The notes: a model not told the origin generated them from the sequence alone. 64,000 nucleotides of DNA from Mucilaginibacter xinganensis (GCA_026225055.1 JAMFSA010000200.1:62001-126000), one strand, 5' to 3'; positions 16,730 through 26,277 are shown, numbered from the stretch's first letter. Numbers and translations: made by a program.

Positions 16730-18430
16730 ATGTCAAAATATTATAATATAAAACATTGGCTGGGAATAATGACCGTTACGGTGTTTATTGCCTCCGTTTT
16801 TGCATCCTGTACCAAAAATTTTCAAAAAGAGAATGCCCCCTATAATGGTTCGGCATCAGCAACATTGCCACAGCTTTATTCAGGCATTGGTGCTAACATG
16901 GATAGGGCAGCTGATATAGGCAATTGGGCCGCTGCACGATGGCTGTATCCCATTACACAGCTTGGCGCCGTATATGCAGCATCGGATTTTGGCTTTGTTG
17001 AGGGAACAAGCTGGAATGAGTTTTATCAAAACTTACCTGCTATGCGTCAAATGCTAACCACCATGACATCCAGTCCTGATTCGGCAACCTTTATCAATGC
17101 TGAGGCTATGGTAAAAGTGTTAAGGGCTTACCAGGCTATTGAGCTATCCAACCTTTATGGCGATATGCCCTATTCTAAAGCAGGAAAAGCATTTTCTGGC
17201 TCTACGGCAGATCTGGTTGTACCTTATGATAAACAACAGCAGATATATCTTTCATGTTTAAGTGACCTTACCTGGGCCGTAAACCATTTTAATACCAATG
17301 GCAACCAGTATTCATTTGGATCGAATGACTTCCTTTTAGCAAATAATATTGCGCAATGGATAAAATTTGCCAATTCGCTGCGGTTACGTTATGCACTTAC
17401 CATATATGATAAGGACAATACCGATGCCGGGCCAATTATCGCCGATGCACTTACAAAACCGTTATTAACAGATGCCGTGGCCGATGTGGTTGGTTTTAAC
17501 CAAACGAATGTTCCGGGGATATCTTTTGATATAGACGGAGCGGGCAGAGGGTTCTTTTTCAGGCAGGAAAGCCGCGCAAGAATGGGAAGCACCCTTTGGG
17601 ATCTATTCAGCAATAACGATAACACCAATGGCAGCGGGATATTTGACCTGAGGTGTAAAATATTTTTTGAGGTGAGTGGAGATACAACAGGTACCGTAGC
17701 TGGTTTGGATACATCGGGTGGTGTTAAAGGTAAATGGGTTCCTTACCCACAAAACCCGCTTACATCTATAACTGATGGGGGCAATCCATATGACACTCAA
17801 AGAGATCCTGATAATAAAGGTTGGTCATATCCAACAGATAGAAATGGTAATTTATATTCAGATTATAATTATTATTGGGGAAGAGATGGGAATATTGCGC
17901 TATCGACAGGTGCTGTCCCTGAACTTTTGATTACAGCGGCAGAAGTACACTTTTTGAAAGCTGAGGCCTACGCCAGAGGTGCTGGTGTAGCTGCGAACAT
18001 TATTTCGGCACAAACTGAATATGAGGCTGGCATAAGAGCTTCGCTTACCTTCTGGAAAACTGCGGCTTACAACTCTACTGTTTGGGTAGTAAATAAACCT
18101 GCTTCACCTACACCAACTACTGCAGAAATTGCTGCTGTGTTAACCAATCCGAAGGTTGCCTTTAGTACAACTAATGCGGTTAATTTAATTTATGCACAGG
18201 AATGGATAGATTTGTTCCGCCAGCCATGGGTAGCCTGGACCCTGTTAAGAAGAACAGGTGGTGCAACCCCTATGGATGCAACTAACCCTGCCGGATATAC
18301 ACAAAATTATGGCAGTTTGCAGCGTTACCAATATCCGAGCGACGAATCGCAATTCAATAGCGTCAACTGGAAGGCAGCCTTAGGCGGTGGTCAAGATCTA
18401 ACCAGTACAAAAATTTGGATAACAAAATAG
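16730..18430 (+). CDS. SusD/RagB-family nutrient-binding lipoprotein
   Basis: A 566-residue outer-membrane lipoprotein with lipobox VFASC (Cys27). The helical, TPR-like SusD fold is indicated by the AMVKVLRAYQAIELSNLYGD and YGDMPYSKAG region and the late NLIYAQEWIDLFRQPWVAW segment, which fits the SusD-like_2 branch. It would cap the SusC channel encoded 29 bases upstream and bind the same substrate. Confidence 0.92.
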   Translation: MSKYYNIKHWLGIMTVTVFIASVFASCTKNFQKENAPYNGSASATLPQLYSGIGANMDRAADIGNWAAARWLYPITQLGAVYAASDFGFVEGTSWNEFYQNLPAMRQMLTTMTSSPDSATFINAEAMVKVLRAYQAIELSNLYGDMPYSKAGKAFSGSTADLVVPYDKQQQIYLSCLSDLTWAVNHFNTNGNQYSFGSNDFLLANNIAQWIKFANSLRLRYALTIYDKDNTDAGPIIADALTKPLLTDAVADVVGFNQTNVPGISFDIDGAGRGFFFRQESRARMGSTLWDLFSNNDNTNGSGIFDLRCKIFFEVSGDTTGTVAGLDTSGGVKGKWVPYPQNPLTSITDGGNPYDTQRDPDNKGWSYPTDRNGNLYSDYNYYWGRDGNIALSTGAVPELLITAAEVHFLKAEAYARGAGVAANIISAQTEYEAGIRASLTFWKTAAYNSTVWVVNKPASPTPTTAEIAAVLTNPKVAFSTTNAVNLIYAQEWIDLFRQPWVAWTLLRRTGGATPMDATNPAGYTQNYGSLQRYQYPSDESQFNSVNWKAALGGGQDLTSTKIWITK

Positions 18431-18813
18431 TTAGTACAAGCATTTCACCGGTTTTATTAGCTTGTTATAACAGACAAGGTAATGTGTAAACAACTACCTA
18501 TGAATTTATAAAAAGCAGCCTGGCAAACGCCAGGCTGCTTTTTTAATTTCACTCTATTCTTTTTGCAAAAATTTTGAGATAGCTAATTATTTCCATAAAG
18601 TAACTCACCCACGATTTCGAAATTAGATTAAGTATTTATTAAAAATACTTAATGGTATGTTAACCAAATTTCCATATTTCTTTATGTAGATTGTTAAGAT
18701 AGTGCAGTTCAACAATAGGATATAATACCCTGTTTGTATACAGTTTTTATCACAATATTAAAAATAAACTATTATGTAAGTATCTTTTTACCAACTGTTT
18801 AATATATTTACTC
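18431..18813. other. Intergenic region: terminator, then AT-rich promoter region
   Basis: A 383-base gap. Its first third holds the intrinsic terminator at 18511-18544; the rest is AT-rich sequence leading to the sigma-factor gene at 18814. No ORF and no clear promoter consensus were found. Confidence 0.5.
18511..18544 (+). terminator. Strong intrinsic terminator of the SusC/SusD unit
   Basis: GCAGCCTGGC pairs perfectly with GCCAGGCTGC around an AAAC loop, extended by four A-T pairs, and is followed by a run of six T. It lies 80 bases after the SusD stop. Confidence 0.93.
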
Positions 18814-19398
18814 ATGGTTTTAATTACGGAGCATATGATTTTGCATGGTATTAAAGCCGGAGGGGCTTCCAGGCGAAATTATGAGCAGAAGCTTTATGAC
18901 ATATTTTTTTATTTAATAAGAGAGGCTGAAAAAAAATACGGTATTCAGCCCGAAGAAGCCGCCAGTGTATACTCCGATACCATCCTGGCAATTATCAAAA
19001 ATATTGTTGCCGAAAAATTTGAGGGTAACTCATCTCTAAAAACATACTGCTACCAAATATTTACTAATAAATGTGTTGACCTTTTGCGAAAAAGAACGAC
19101 TAATAGGGGTAAGATGGAAAATACAATGCCTTACGATAGTTTAGCTTATGAGCTCCCGGATGAAACAAGATCTATTATCCAAAAACTTATTGCCAAAGAT
19201 GAAAGGCAACAGATACTTGAAAAACTAAATGAAATAGGTGATAAATGCAAAGAGCTGTTATTGATGTTTGAAGATGGATATAACGATAAGGAGATTGCTG
19301 AACACATGAAATACAATACCGCAGATGTGGTTAAAACAACGAGGCTGCGCTGTTTGGAAAAACTAAAATTGAAAATAACTACAATAACATCAAAATGA
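18814..19398 (+). CDS. Sigma-70 family RNA polymerase sigma factor
   Basis: A 194-residue protein with a weak region 2 (about 30-95: IFFYLIREAEKKYGIQPEEA through YCYQIFTNKCVDLLRKR) and a region 4 helix-turn-helix (about 140-190: CKELLLMFEDGYNDKEIAEH). It is divergent from FecI-type factors: region 2 has only a loose match. A second in-frame ATG at 18835 is an alternative start. An ATGA overlap couples it to the next gene, a membrane protein with an anti-sigma-like front end, so the pair is probably a sigma/anti-sigma unit. Downstream genes encode S8 and CHAT proteases. Confidence 0.82.
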   Translation: MVLITEHMILHGIKAGGASRRNYEQKLYDIFFYLIREAEKKYGIQPEEAASVYSDTILAIIKNIVAEKFEGNSSLKTYCYQIFTNKCVDLLRKRTTNRGKMENTMPYDSLAYELPDETRSIIQKLIAKDERQQILEKLNEIGDKCKELLLMFEDGYNDKEIAEHMKYNTADVVKTTRLRCLEKLKLKITTITSK

Positions 19399-20120
19399 GC
19401 GACTCAATAAATTATATAGACAACTATTTCACCGGAGCGCTGAGTGATGTTGAGAAATCTGACTTTGAAAAAAGATGCGCTGCTGACCAATCTTTTGCAA
19501 AAGAGGTTGCAGAATATATCAGCATGCGCGATGCGATAAATGAGTATTTGAAACAGCAAAAAAGAGAAGATTTTACAACTCGGCATCAGGAATTATCTAC
19601 TCCTTCAAACTCAACTAAAATTATTGTATTAAAAAGAATAGCTTATTTAGCCGCGGCCTGTATACTGTTAACAATTGGGTGGTTTTCATTTTTGCGGCAT
19701 TCCAAATCCCAGTTAATTGCGGCTAACTATATATCAGATAATTTAAATACCCTTGGCTTAAACATGGGCGTTTCAGATTCGCTGCAAATGGGTATAACTG
19801 CTTATAACTCCAAATCATATATGGAAGCAGAGAGATTGTTTAAACCACTTACACATCACCCGGCAACAGCGCCCGAGGCAATCAAATACCTTGGCCTTAC
19901 TTACCTGGCTGATAAGCAGTACGAAGCCGCCTTGAAAAATTTCGATCAACTAGCATCTATGTCGCTATATATTAACCCCGGGCAGTTTTACAAAGCGCTT
20001 ACGCTGATGGAACGGTCGGAAGGAACAGACCGGCAGCAGGCTAAAAAAATATTACAGCAGATCATCGATAAAAAACTATACGGCTATCAACAAGCAAATA
20101 ATTGGATCAATCAATTTTAA
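19395..20120 (+). CDS. Membrane anti-sigma-like protein with periplasmic TPR domain
   Basis: A 241-residue protein overlapping the sigma gene by ATGA. The N-terminal 75 residues (YIDNYFTGALSDVEKSDFEK...) resemble the cytoplasmic part of FecR-like anti-sigma factors; a membrane helix spans about 77-100; the C-terminal part (about 115-225) is TPR-like, with the repeats SKSYMEAERLFKPL and ADKQYEAALKNFDQL. No zinc-finger motif is present. It probably holds the sigma factor at the membrane and receives a signal or a proteolytic cut through the periplasmic TPR part (inference). Confidence 0.7.
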   Translation: MSDSINYIDNYFTGALSDVEKSDFEKRCAADQSFAKEVAEYISMRDAINEYLKQQKREDFTTRHQELSTPSNSTKIIVLKRIAYLAAACILLTIGWFSFLRHSKSQLIAANYISDNLNTLGLNMGVSDSLQMGITAYNSKSYMEAERLFKPLTHHPATAPEAIKYLGLTYLADKQYEAALKNFDQLASMSLYINPGQFYKALTLMERSEGTDRQQAKKILQQIIDKKLYGYQQANNWINQF

Positions 20121-20132
20121 ACCTTAATCGTT

Positions 20133-21494
20133 ATGGAAACATCTGAAAACAAACCAGGAAATTCATTTACATCCATTACTATTCCGTGTAAACCCGATTA
20201 CAGTCTATTGGAAAAAACGTATCGCAAAAACGAGATTATCGTATCGTTTGAAGAAGTTCCTACTAAAGAGCAAATAGAAACAGTAAGGGGTTATTTCCAT
20301 AAAATGGGTATTGAAAATATAAAAATAAATACCTGTGATAATTGTGAGTTACCCGTGCAATTGTGGCAGGCGGAAAATATCCACACTATTATAAGCGGCA
20401 AAACTATTAAGGCAGGCTCGGGCCCGGGCACGGGGACTGTGGGTGAGCATTATTCTTTAAATTTTTTAAGTGAAATTCCATATCATACTTGGGATAAGTC
20501 GGCTAAACCGACCTATAAAAACGAAAAAAGTACGCTTAAAGAAGTCGTAACTATCGCGGTTTTAGATACAGGGATCGATCCATTTATTGTAGATCAGGGA
20601 TATATTGCACATGATTTGCAGAACCAACCGGGAAATGAATGTTTTGCCGAGGTACAAAATGGATGGAACTTTGTTGATAATAACGCCGATATAGAAGATG
20701 ATAATCCCGGAAGGCACGGTAGCCTGGTCACCCAGTTTATTATTAACGAATTTAAAAAGAGCGAAGACAGAACCGTTCGGATCATTCCGCTGAAAACCCA
20801 TGACCGTAACGGAGAAGGTGATCTTTTCAAAATATTTTGCGCTGCCTTTTATGCTATAGCTAAAGGGGCACAAATTATTAATGCCAGTTGGGGGTTTTAT
20901 TATTATGAATCACTTCCTTATGAACCACTTAAAATATTGATTGATGTGTTACATAATAAGGGTATTTTGCTGGTTACAGCAGCAGGTAACCAGGATAAAA
21001 GTGACGATAGAATAGCAGAAGAGATTTATCGTATAAAACACCACGGGGGGCTACTTAACGCTTTTCAGTTACGGGACCTGGCTATACACCAGTTCTTGCC
21101 TGCATGCCTGAGTAATACCGAAGCAAACCTGATCACTGTTACTACAACTGACGGTGTAAATGTTGCGCGAACAGAAAATCATTCTGATACTTTTGTTGAT
21201 ATTGGTGTTATTGCTGATAAAAACCAAAATGAAGATCTGTGGTTCAACGTGCCATTTGAACAAAGCAGCGCTGGCGCGGTAGTTAGAGGATCATCTTTTG
21301 CTACAGCTATTGCTACCGGTATCATTGGCGCAAACTGTGGGAGTGAACTTTACACAGCAAATACCATCAATAAGCAGCTTTTTATAGCGAAACTTTTTGA
21401 AATAACCCGAAATATAGCGGGATCTGATTTATGCACAAAACATGCGGGTTTAAGTCAGCGCCTGATTAAAAATGGGGTGTGTATCCAAAAGTAA
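20133..21494 (+). CDS. S8 (subtilisin-like) serine protease
   Basis: A 453-residue protease with the full catalytic triad: Asp145 in VLDTGID, His195 in GRHGSLV and Ser388 in GSSFATA, and the oxyanion region AAGNQ. Residues about 30-85 (RKNEIIVSFEEVPTKEQIE...) look like a short propeptide/inhibitor-I9-like domain. There is no signal peptide, so it is probably cytoplasmic. It lies 12 bases after the anti-sigma-like gene and 21 bases before the CHAT gene. The propeptide suggests a zymogen that needs activation; a role in the sigma/anti-sigma switch is an inference from context. Confidence 0.88.
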   Translation: METSENKPGNSFTSITIPCKPDYSLLEKTYRKNEIIVSFEEVPTKEQIETVRGYFHKMGIENIKINTCDNCELPVQLWQAENIHTIISGKTIKAGSGPGTGTVGEHYSLNFLSEIPYHTWDKSAKPTYKNEKSTLKEVVTIAVLDTGIDPFIVDQGYIAHDLQNQPGNECFAEVQNGWNFVDNNADIEDDNPGRHGSLVTQFIINEFKKSEDRTVRIIPLKTHDRNGEGDLFKIFCAAFYAIAKGAQIINASWGFYYYESLPYEPLKILIDVLHNKGILLVTAAGNQDKSDDRIAEEIYRIKHHGGLLNAFQLRDLAIHQFLPACLSNTEANLITVTTTDGVNVARTENHSDTFVDIGVIADKNQNEDLWFNVPFEQSSAGAVVRGSSFATAIATGIIGANCGSELYTANTINKQLFIAKLFEITRNIAGSDLCTKHAGLSQRLIKNGVCIQK

Positions 21495-21515
21495 TTCAGG
21501 CATACTGTATGGCAA

Positions 21516-24275
21516 ATGGGATATTATTACAAATACATGCTGTGGCTGTGCTTGCTTGCTTTGCGAGCGATTATAAGCCACGCGCAATGTATTTCTGATG
21601 ACAGCATCCGCCATGAAATAGACCTTATTAGGAACGAACAGCATGAAACTAATTACAAAATAAATAAGTTAGCAGGGGTGAGGGCTGCCTACCTGAATTG
21701 CCATCAGAAAAATACACCGGTATATGCAGAGATCATGCATCGCCTCGGCGATTTGTATGCCAAGGCTGGAAATATACAAGAAGGAATAGTATATACCACA
21801 GCGGCAGTTGATGTTAACAAGCACACTGGTAAGCTTGAACCATTTTTGTGCAACAGCTATTATAATCTTGGTATATTTTATGGGCAGCTTGGTTTTATCC
21901 ATCAATCCGACGATTGTTTTAACCATTGTATTGCCGTGGGCAGGGTTTTTACTAAAAAGTATTTTATAGTAGGCATGGCCCATGCCCAATTAGCCTATTC
22001 TTTTTTTAAAGCCGGCGATTATCAGCAAGCAAGAGCTATCGCCATTAAGGGCTTGTTTTTCTCTAACAGGGCAAAAGATACTGTTGAACAAGGCGCATTA
22101 TGGGCGCAAAAGGCACAGGCTGAAATTGAAATGGCCAATTTTAAGGATGCTATGCAAAGTATTACTATCGCATTAGCACGGCTTAATGGTAAGGATAATA
22201 TTGATCTGGCTACCACGTATTCCATTTACGCTGATTTTTTGGATGCTACCGGAAAATACCATTCAAGTACGGTGTTTTATCAAAAGGCATTTCTTTTAAA
22301 TAAAAAGCTTCAAAATATTGTGCAATGTGCCAATAACCTGAATGACCTGGGAAAGGTATATGATAACGACTTAAAGCAGCCGGATTCCGCAAGGGAGTGG
22401 TATAATAAAGGTTTGGAGTTTGCCAGAGAAAATAATAATAGCTATCAAATGGCAGGACTTTATCAAAATTTGGGTGTAACCTATTGGCGGCAACGTGATT
22501 TTAAGAAAGCCCTGATCTTTTACCAAAAAGCATTAAATATATTACCCATAAATTTTACCGATCGGGCAATTACCAGTAATCCGGAAGTAGGGGTGCTAAA
22601 TCAAATTTCCAATGATTATTACGTGAGTACCTTATTGGCTAATAAAGCAGAAAGCCTGCTGGCCTTATATAAAGAAACCAGCGCCAAACCTTTGTTATAC
22701 GCCGCGTTGCACACTTTCTTACTTTCAGATCGCTCAATAGATATGATGCGGTGGAAACAATCAGGCGAACTTTCAAAACTACTTTGGCGCAGCCAAACTA
22801 AAGACATGTATGAAAATGCAATTGAAGTTTGTTACTTGTTGAATGATACAGAAAATGGTTTTTACTTTTTTGAAAAAAGCCGCTCCGTTTTACTCGATGA
22901 TCAATTAAACTATGCTGCAAAAATATCGTTCAATGATGAAAAGCTAAAAAGAAAACTGCAGATAAGTATAGACAGTTTAAATCAGCAAATGCTGTTGCTA
23001 AATAGCAGTAAAAGTGATATCAGCCTGAATACGGAATGGTTGACGTTACATCAGCAATGGGAGGGGCAGCAAACCCTGCTTAAAGCAAAATCATACGGGA
23101 GTGCTGATCTGCCTGATAAAGTTGACGGCATGCTTCGTGGTGCACAGGATCAGTTGCAGCGTAATAAACAGTTGTTGGTTGAATATTTTAATAATGATTC
23201 CATTATTTATGCTGTAGTAGTAACACCCGTTAAGGCTAAAATGTATAAAATTCCCTACGCTGCATATCTTTATGATAGTGGGGAGTTTTTAAGATACTGT
23301 TCAAACCCGGGCTTGCTTAATCAACATTATGACCAGTATGTGAATTTGGCTACTAAACTATATCAAAAACTGTTTAAACCGTTACAAATTTCTGCCAAAA
23401 GCATTGTTATTTCGCCGGGAGAACGTTTCATACCTTTTGATGCGCTGCTTGATGACCCACATTCAGCAGAAAGTTTTCTGCTGAAAAAATACGCGTTCAG
23501 CTATGTCTATTCTATGCGGGTATTAATGAGTCATCATATCATAAGGGGCGATCGAAAGTTCTGCTTTTTGGGTATAGCCCCAGAGCATTTTAAAGAGAAT
23601 GTTGCATTACAGGCTTTAGAAGGTTCTGTGGCATCGCTCCGGCGTATCCAATCCGGCTTTAATTCCTCTTTGTTATTAAAAGGAGATGGTGCTAAAAAAA
23701 GCGAACTGCTTTCTCAGTTGCCGCATGCTCAAATCGTTCAGATCTATGCGCATGCAGCAGCCGATAGCAATAATCGGGATCCTTTACTTTATATGGCCGA
23801 TTCGGCTGTTCTGATGAGTGAGATTCAAAAACTCAACTGTAGAAATACTGATATGGTTACGCTTTCGGCATGTAATACAGGTATTGGCTATATGGCAGTT
23901 GGCGAAGGCACATTCAGTATGGCCCGGGGATTTCGGCTGGCCGGGATTCTGAGCACAGTTACCAATTTATGGCAGGCAGACAATAAAGCTACTTACGCGC
24001 TAACCGAAAGCTTTTATAAATACCTCAGGCTGGGATTTTCTAAAGATGAAGCCTTAAGATCGGCGAAGCTTGATTTCATCAGCCGTGATCAATCGCATAT
24101 GTTACCCTATTATTGGGCGTCTACTATAGTTATTGGCGATAATTCAGCGCTGAACATCCCCTTTACTGAAAATAAAAACAACGTTGAGTGGCTGCTGTCT
24201 GCATTTGCAGTCTTTTTCGCTCTGCTTGGCGGTCTTTATTTTTTTGTGTGGAGCAGAAGAGGAGCTGTTAAATAA
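21516..24275 (+). CDS. Exported TPR-CHAT (caspase-like) protease with C-terminal membrane anchor
   Basis: A 919-residue protein: signal peptide (MLWLCLLALRAIISHAQ, about 8-24), a long TPR array (about 60-390), a linker, then a CHAT domain (about 610-875). The caspase-type dyad is visible: His746 in IYAHAAAD and Cys786 in LSACNTG, followed by the family-typical GEGTFSMARGFRLAG and GFSKDEALR. A final hydrophobic helix (about 892-912) with a basic tail SRRGAVK would anchor it in the inner membrane, facing the periplasm. That is the compartment of the TPR part of the anti-sigma-like protein two genes upstream, making it a plausible substrate or partner (inference). Confidence 0.9.
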   Translation: MGYYYKYMLWLCLLALRAIISHAQCISDDSIRHEIDLIRNEQHETNYKINKLAGVRAAYLNCHQKNTPVYAEIMHRLGDLYAKAGNIQEGIVYTTAAVDVNKHTGKLEPFLCNSYYNLGIFYGQLGFIHQSDDCFNHCIAVGRVFTKKYFIVGMAHAQLAYSFFKAGDYQQARAIAIKGLFFSNRAKDTVEQGALWAQKAQAEIEMANFKDAMQSITIALARLNGKDNIDLATTYSIYADFLDATGKYHSSTVFYQKAFLLNKKLQNIVQCANNLNDLGKVYDNDLKQPDSAREWYNKGLEFARENNNSYQMAGLYQNLGVTYWRQRDFKKALIFYQKALNILPINFTDRAITSNPEVGVLNQISNDYYVSTLLANKAESLLALYKETSAKPLLYAALHTFLLSDRSIDMMRWKQSGELSKLLWRSQTKDMYENAIEVCYLLNDTENGFYFFEKSRSVLLDDQLNYAAKISFNDEKLKRKLQISIDSLNQQMLLLNSSKSDISLNTEWLTLHQQWEGQQTLLKAKSYGSADLPDKVDGMLRGAQDQLQRNKQLLVEYFNNDSIIYAVVVTPVKAKMYKIPYAAYLYDSGEFLRYCSNPGLLNQHYDQYVNLATKLYQKLFKPLQISAKSIVISPGERFIPFDALLDDPHSAESFLLKKYAFSYVYSMRVLMSHHIIRGDRKFCFLGIAPEHFKENVALQALEGSVASLRRIQSGFNSSLLLKGDGAKKSELLSQLPHAQIVQIYAHAAADSNNRDPLLYMADSAVLMSEIQKLNCRNTDMVTLSACNTGIGYMAVGEGTFSMARGFRLAGILSTVTNLWQADNKATYALTESFYKYLRLGFSKDEALRSAKLDFISRDQSHMLPYYWASTIVIGDNSALNIPFTENKNNVEWLLSAFAVFFALLGGLYFFVWSRRGAVK

Positions 24276-24403
24276 TAAGTTTCTGATTAAATGGTATTTA
24301 GATGAATAAAAAGCAGGATAATTGTTTCCTGTTGACACGCATTTTTCGACTAATGAAGTAAATACAATAGATAACAAATTGTTTAACACTTCAATTAATC
24401 ATC

Positions 24404-24829
24404 ATGAAAAATCTAGCTTATTCATCCGCTTTACTTAGTGCTTTTTTATTGATAGCTTCCTGCACTAAAAACGACTTGGTAAAACCAACTAAAACCGATT
24501 CTACCCCACAAACGGTACAATCAGAGTTGCCATGTAGTTCCTCAGGGCTCGTAAAATATGTGTTAAAAAATGACACAAAGAACGGTTCGTTCAATATTTC
24601 TTTTTCAGGCCCGGGATATTATTCATTTACTTTACCTGCAAATGGAAGCGATACAGTTGCTATCCCGTCAGGCGTATATACATTAAAGATGGCTGCTATT
24701 GCAAATGATGATTTATATAGCTATCTTTTAGGAAGCCAGCCAGTTGTAAATGCATCCAATGCGGAATTTACCGACTTAGAGATCGATCCCTGCCATACTA
24801 GCAGTCAATTACAAGTTTCTATAAAGTAA
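24404..24829 (+). CDS. Small hypothetical lipoprotein
   Basis: A 141-residue lipoprotein with lipobox LIASC (Cys20) and a low-complexity linker, then a small beta-rich domain with two conserved-looking Cys (CSSSG near 45 and DPCHTS near 133) that could form a disulfide. I do not recognise a family. It lies 128 bases after the CHAT gene and shares the terminator at 24850-24885; it could be a substrate or sensor of the proteases upstream, without direct evidence. Confidence 0.75.
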   Translation: MKNLAYSSALLSAFLLIASCTKNDLVKPTKTDSTPQTVQSELPCSSSGLVKYVLKNDTKNGSFNISFSGPGYYSFTLPANGSDTVAIPSGVYTLKMAAIANDDLYSYLLGSQPVVNASNAEFTDLEIDPCHTSSQLQVSIK

Positions 24830-24849
24830 GTAATTTATAAACAGAATAA

Positions 24850-24885
24850 AAGGCCGTTTCATATCAATAATGAAGCGGCTTTTTA
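24850..24885. terminator. Bidirectional intrinsic terminator between convergent genes
   Basis: GCCGTTTCAT (24853-24862) pairs with ATGAAGCGGC (24870-24879), one G-T wobble, 7-base loop; a T-run follows on the plus strand and an A-run precedes it, giving a U-run for minus-strand transcripts. It separates the lipoprotein gene (plus) from the GntR gene (minus). Confidence 0.87.
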
Positions 24886-24891
24886 TGTGTA

Positions 24892-25620
24892 TTACCGTAT
24901 ACTTTCTACAGTGTAAATAAAACTATCGGCTTTATAATAGCCTAAGTTATATTCTATAGGCCTTTCCCCGCGATCAAATACAAAACGCTTACGAAAGAGG
25001 ATGGGGCTTCCTGTCGCTATCCTTAGTTTTTCAGCTATAAATGAGTCTGCGGCTTTCGCGCTAATCTCTTCTTTAGACAATGTAGCCACAACAGAATGTT
25101 CCGTTTCCAGCATCTCATATAGTGGCATTTTAAAATCTTCATCGCCTGTTAAACCAACGCGGGGGTGGAAATAAGAAACAAAATAAACAAATGGCTCGTT
25201 TGGTTTGCCTCTTAATTTTTCCATCTTTAATACCTGGCGATCTGTTTTAATTTCAAAAAAATTAGCCAGCGCTTCATCAGGAGTCACCCAACTGATATGC
25301 AACTCGAAATTCTTGATTGGGATGCCCCGCAATTTCATTTCCTGTGAAAAGCTTAACCAATTGTTTGACTTTGAGCTCACAGCCACCGGTGCCACTTTAG
25401 TACCAGCACGTTTTTTTCTGATCAATAAGCCTTCATATACCAATTTATTGATCGCCTGCCTCAATGTAGTACGTGATATGGCCAGCATTTTAGCCAACTC
25501 CACCTCGTTGGGTAAAAGTTTTCCGTTTTGATATTCTTCCTCTTCAATCAATTTTCTTAACAATGTTTCTGCCTGGATATGCAACGGAACAGGGCTTTTA
25601 TGATCTAAAGAATACCTCAT
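24892..25620 (-). CDS. GntR-family transcriptional regulator with UTRA ligand domain (HutC/TreR type)
   Basis: A 242-residue repressor. The winged helix-turn-helix (about 8-70) shows LLPNEVELAKMLAISRTTLR and QAINKLVYEGLLIRKK; the UTRA effector domain covers about 90-238, ending GERPIEYNLGYYKADSFIY. Family members bind sugars, sugar phosphates or amino-acid derivatives and leave the operator on binding. A TTGTATATACAA palindrome 44 bases upstream of its start is a likely operator, implying autoregulation and control of the divergent gene. Confidence 0.92.
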   Translation of the reverse strand: MRYSLDHKSPVPLHIQAETLLRKLIEEEEYQNGKLLPNEVELAKMLAISRTTLRQAINKLVYEGLLIRKKRAGTKVAPVAVSSKSNNWLSFSQEMKLRGIPIKNFELHISWVTPDEALANFFEIKTDRQVLKMEKLRGKPNEPFVYFVSYFHPRVGLTGDEDFKMPLYEMLETEHSVVATLSKEEISAKAADSFIAEKLRIATGSPILFRKRFVFDRGERPIEYNLGYYKADSFIYTVESIR

Positions 25621-25663
25621 TTTATAACTGGTTACATTAATAAGATTAAGTTTATTAATTGAT

Positions 25664-25675
25664 TTGTATATACAA
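25664..25675. promoter_or_regulatory. Probable GntR/UTRA operator (TreR-like palindrome)
   Basis: TTGTATATACAA is a perfect 12-bp palindrome identical to the known core of Bacillus TreR operators, in the divergent region next to a TreR/HutC-type regulator gene. Weaker related sites are TGTATGTACA at 25846-25855 and TTGTACAT at 25758-25765, nearer the divergent ORF. Confidence 0.6.
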
Positions 25676-25905
25676 TATAGGGCAAATTAAGTAATAAACG
25701 ATTAGCTTTTTGTAGAAAAAAAATAAAAAATATTAATTATCAAAAATGTTATTATGTTTGTACATTAGAACATTATTAACAAACCATAACAAAATTTTCC
25801 TGAAGACTATATTTACTATAAAGTTTTTTTGTGTTAATTTTAATATGTATGTACATTACTACAAATAAAAAATGAATTTAAATCAAACTTCTACTTTAAA
25901 TCACG

Positions 25906-26277
25906 GTGCTAATACGGATATATCATTACGTAAATCAACAAAGTTTGGGTTCTGCAATGAATACGGCCTTATGGCATATCAGCAGCTCTACAACAGGTGT
26001 ATACCTTTATAGTAACCAAACCGGTAATGTTAATCCGTGCTGGTGTGTTTGGGGCTCGCAAGCAATGCTGTTATTGTATGCCCGCGACGGTAATACAGCT
26101 TGGCTTAATTACGCACAGCAAAATATAGACTGGATAAACACCTATTGCCGAAATAGTACAAATTATGGTTATTACCAATACGTGCAGGAGGATGGTACAT
26201 CACCTACCATTGATTATGAGGGGGTAGACCAGGCCTGGATGCAAAGGGAACAGGTTTTATTATCTAATTACAAATAA
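25906..26277 (+). pseudogene. Probable remnant of an (alpha/alpha)-barrel enzyme, glycosidase-like
   Basis: An open frame of about 123 codons starting at a GTG, with no signal peptide and no good ribosome site. The sequence around VWGSQAMLLLYARDGNTAWL and the later YEGVDQAWMQREQVLLSNY look like helix-hairpin units of (alpha/alpha)-toroid enzymes, but it is far shorter than any complete member (usually 350 residues or more), so I read it as the surviving C-terminal part of a decayed gene once controlled by the adjacent GntR regulator. A genuine small protein cannot be excluded. Confidence 0.45.

Noticed and set aside
24404..24829. Small lipoprotein as a gasdermin-like effector of the CHAT protease
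   Set aside because: It has a lipobox and only about 120 mature residues, far too small for a gasdermin, and no pore-forming features are visible.
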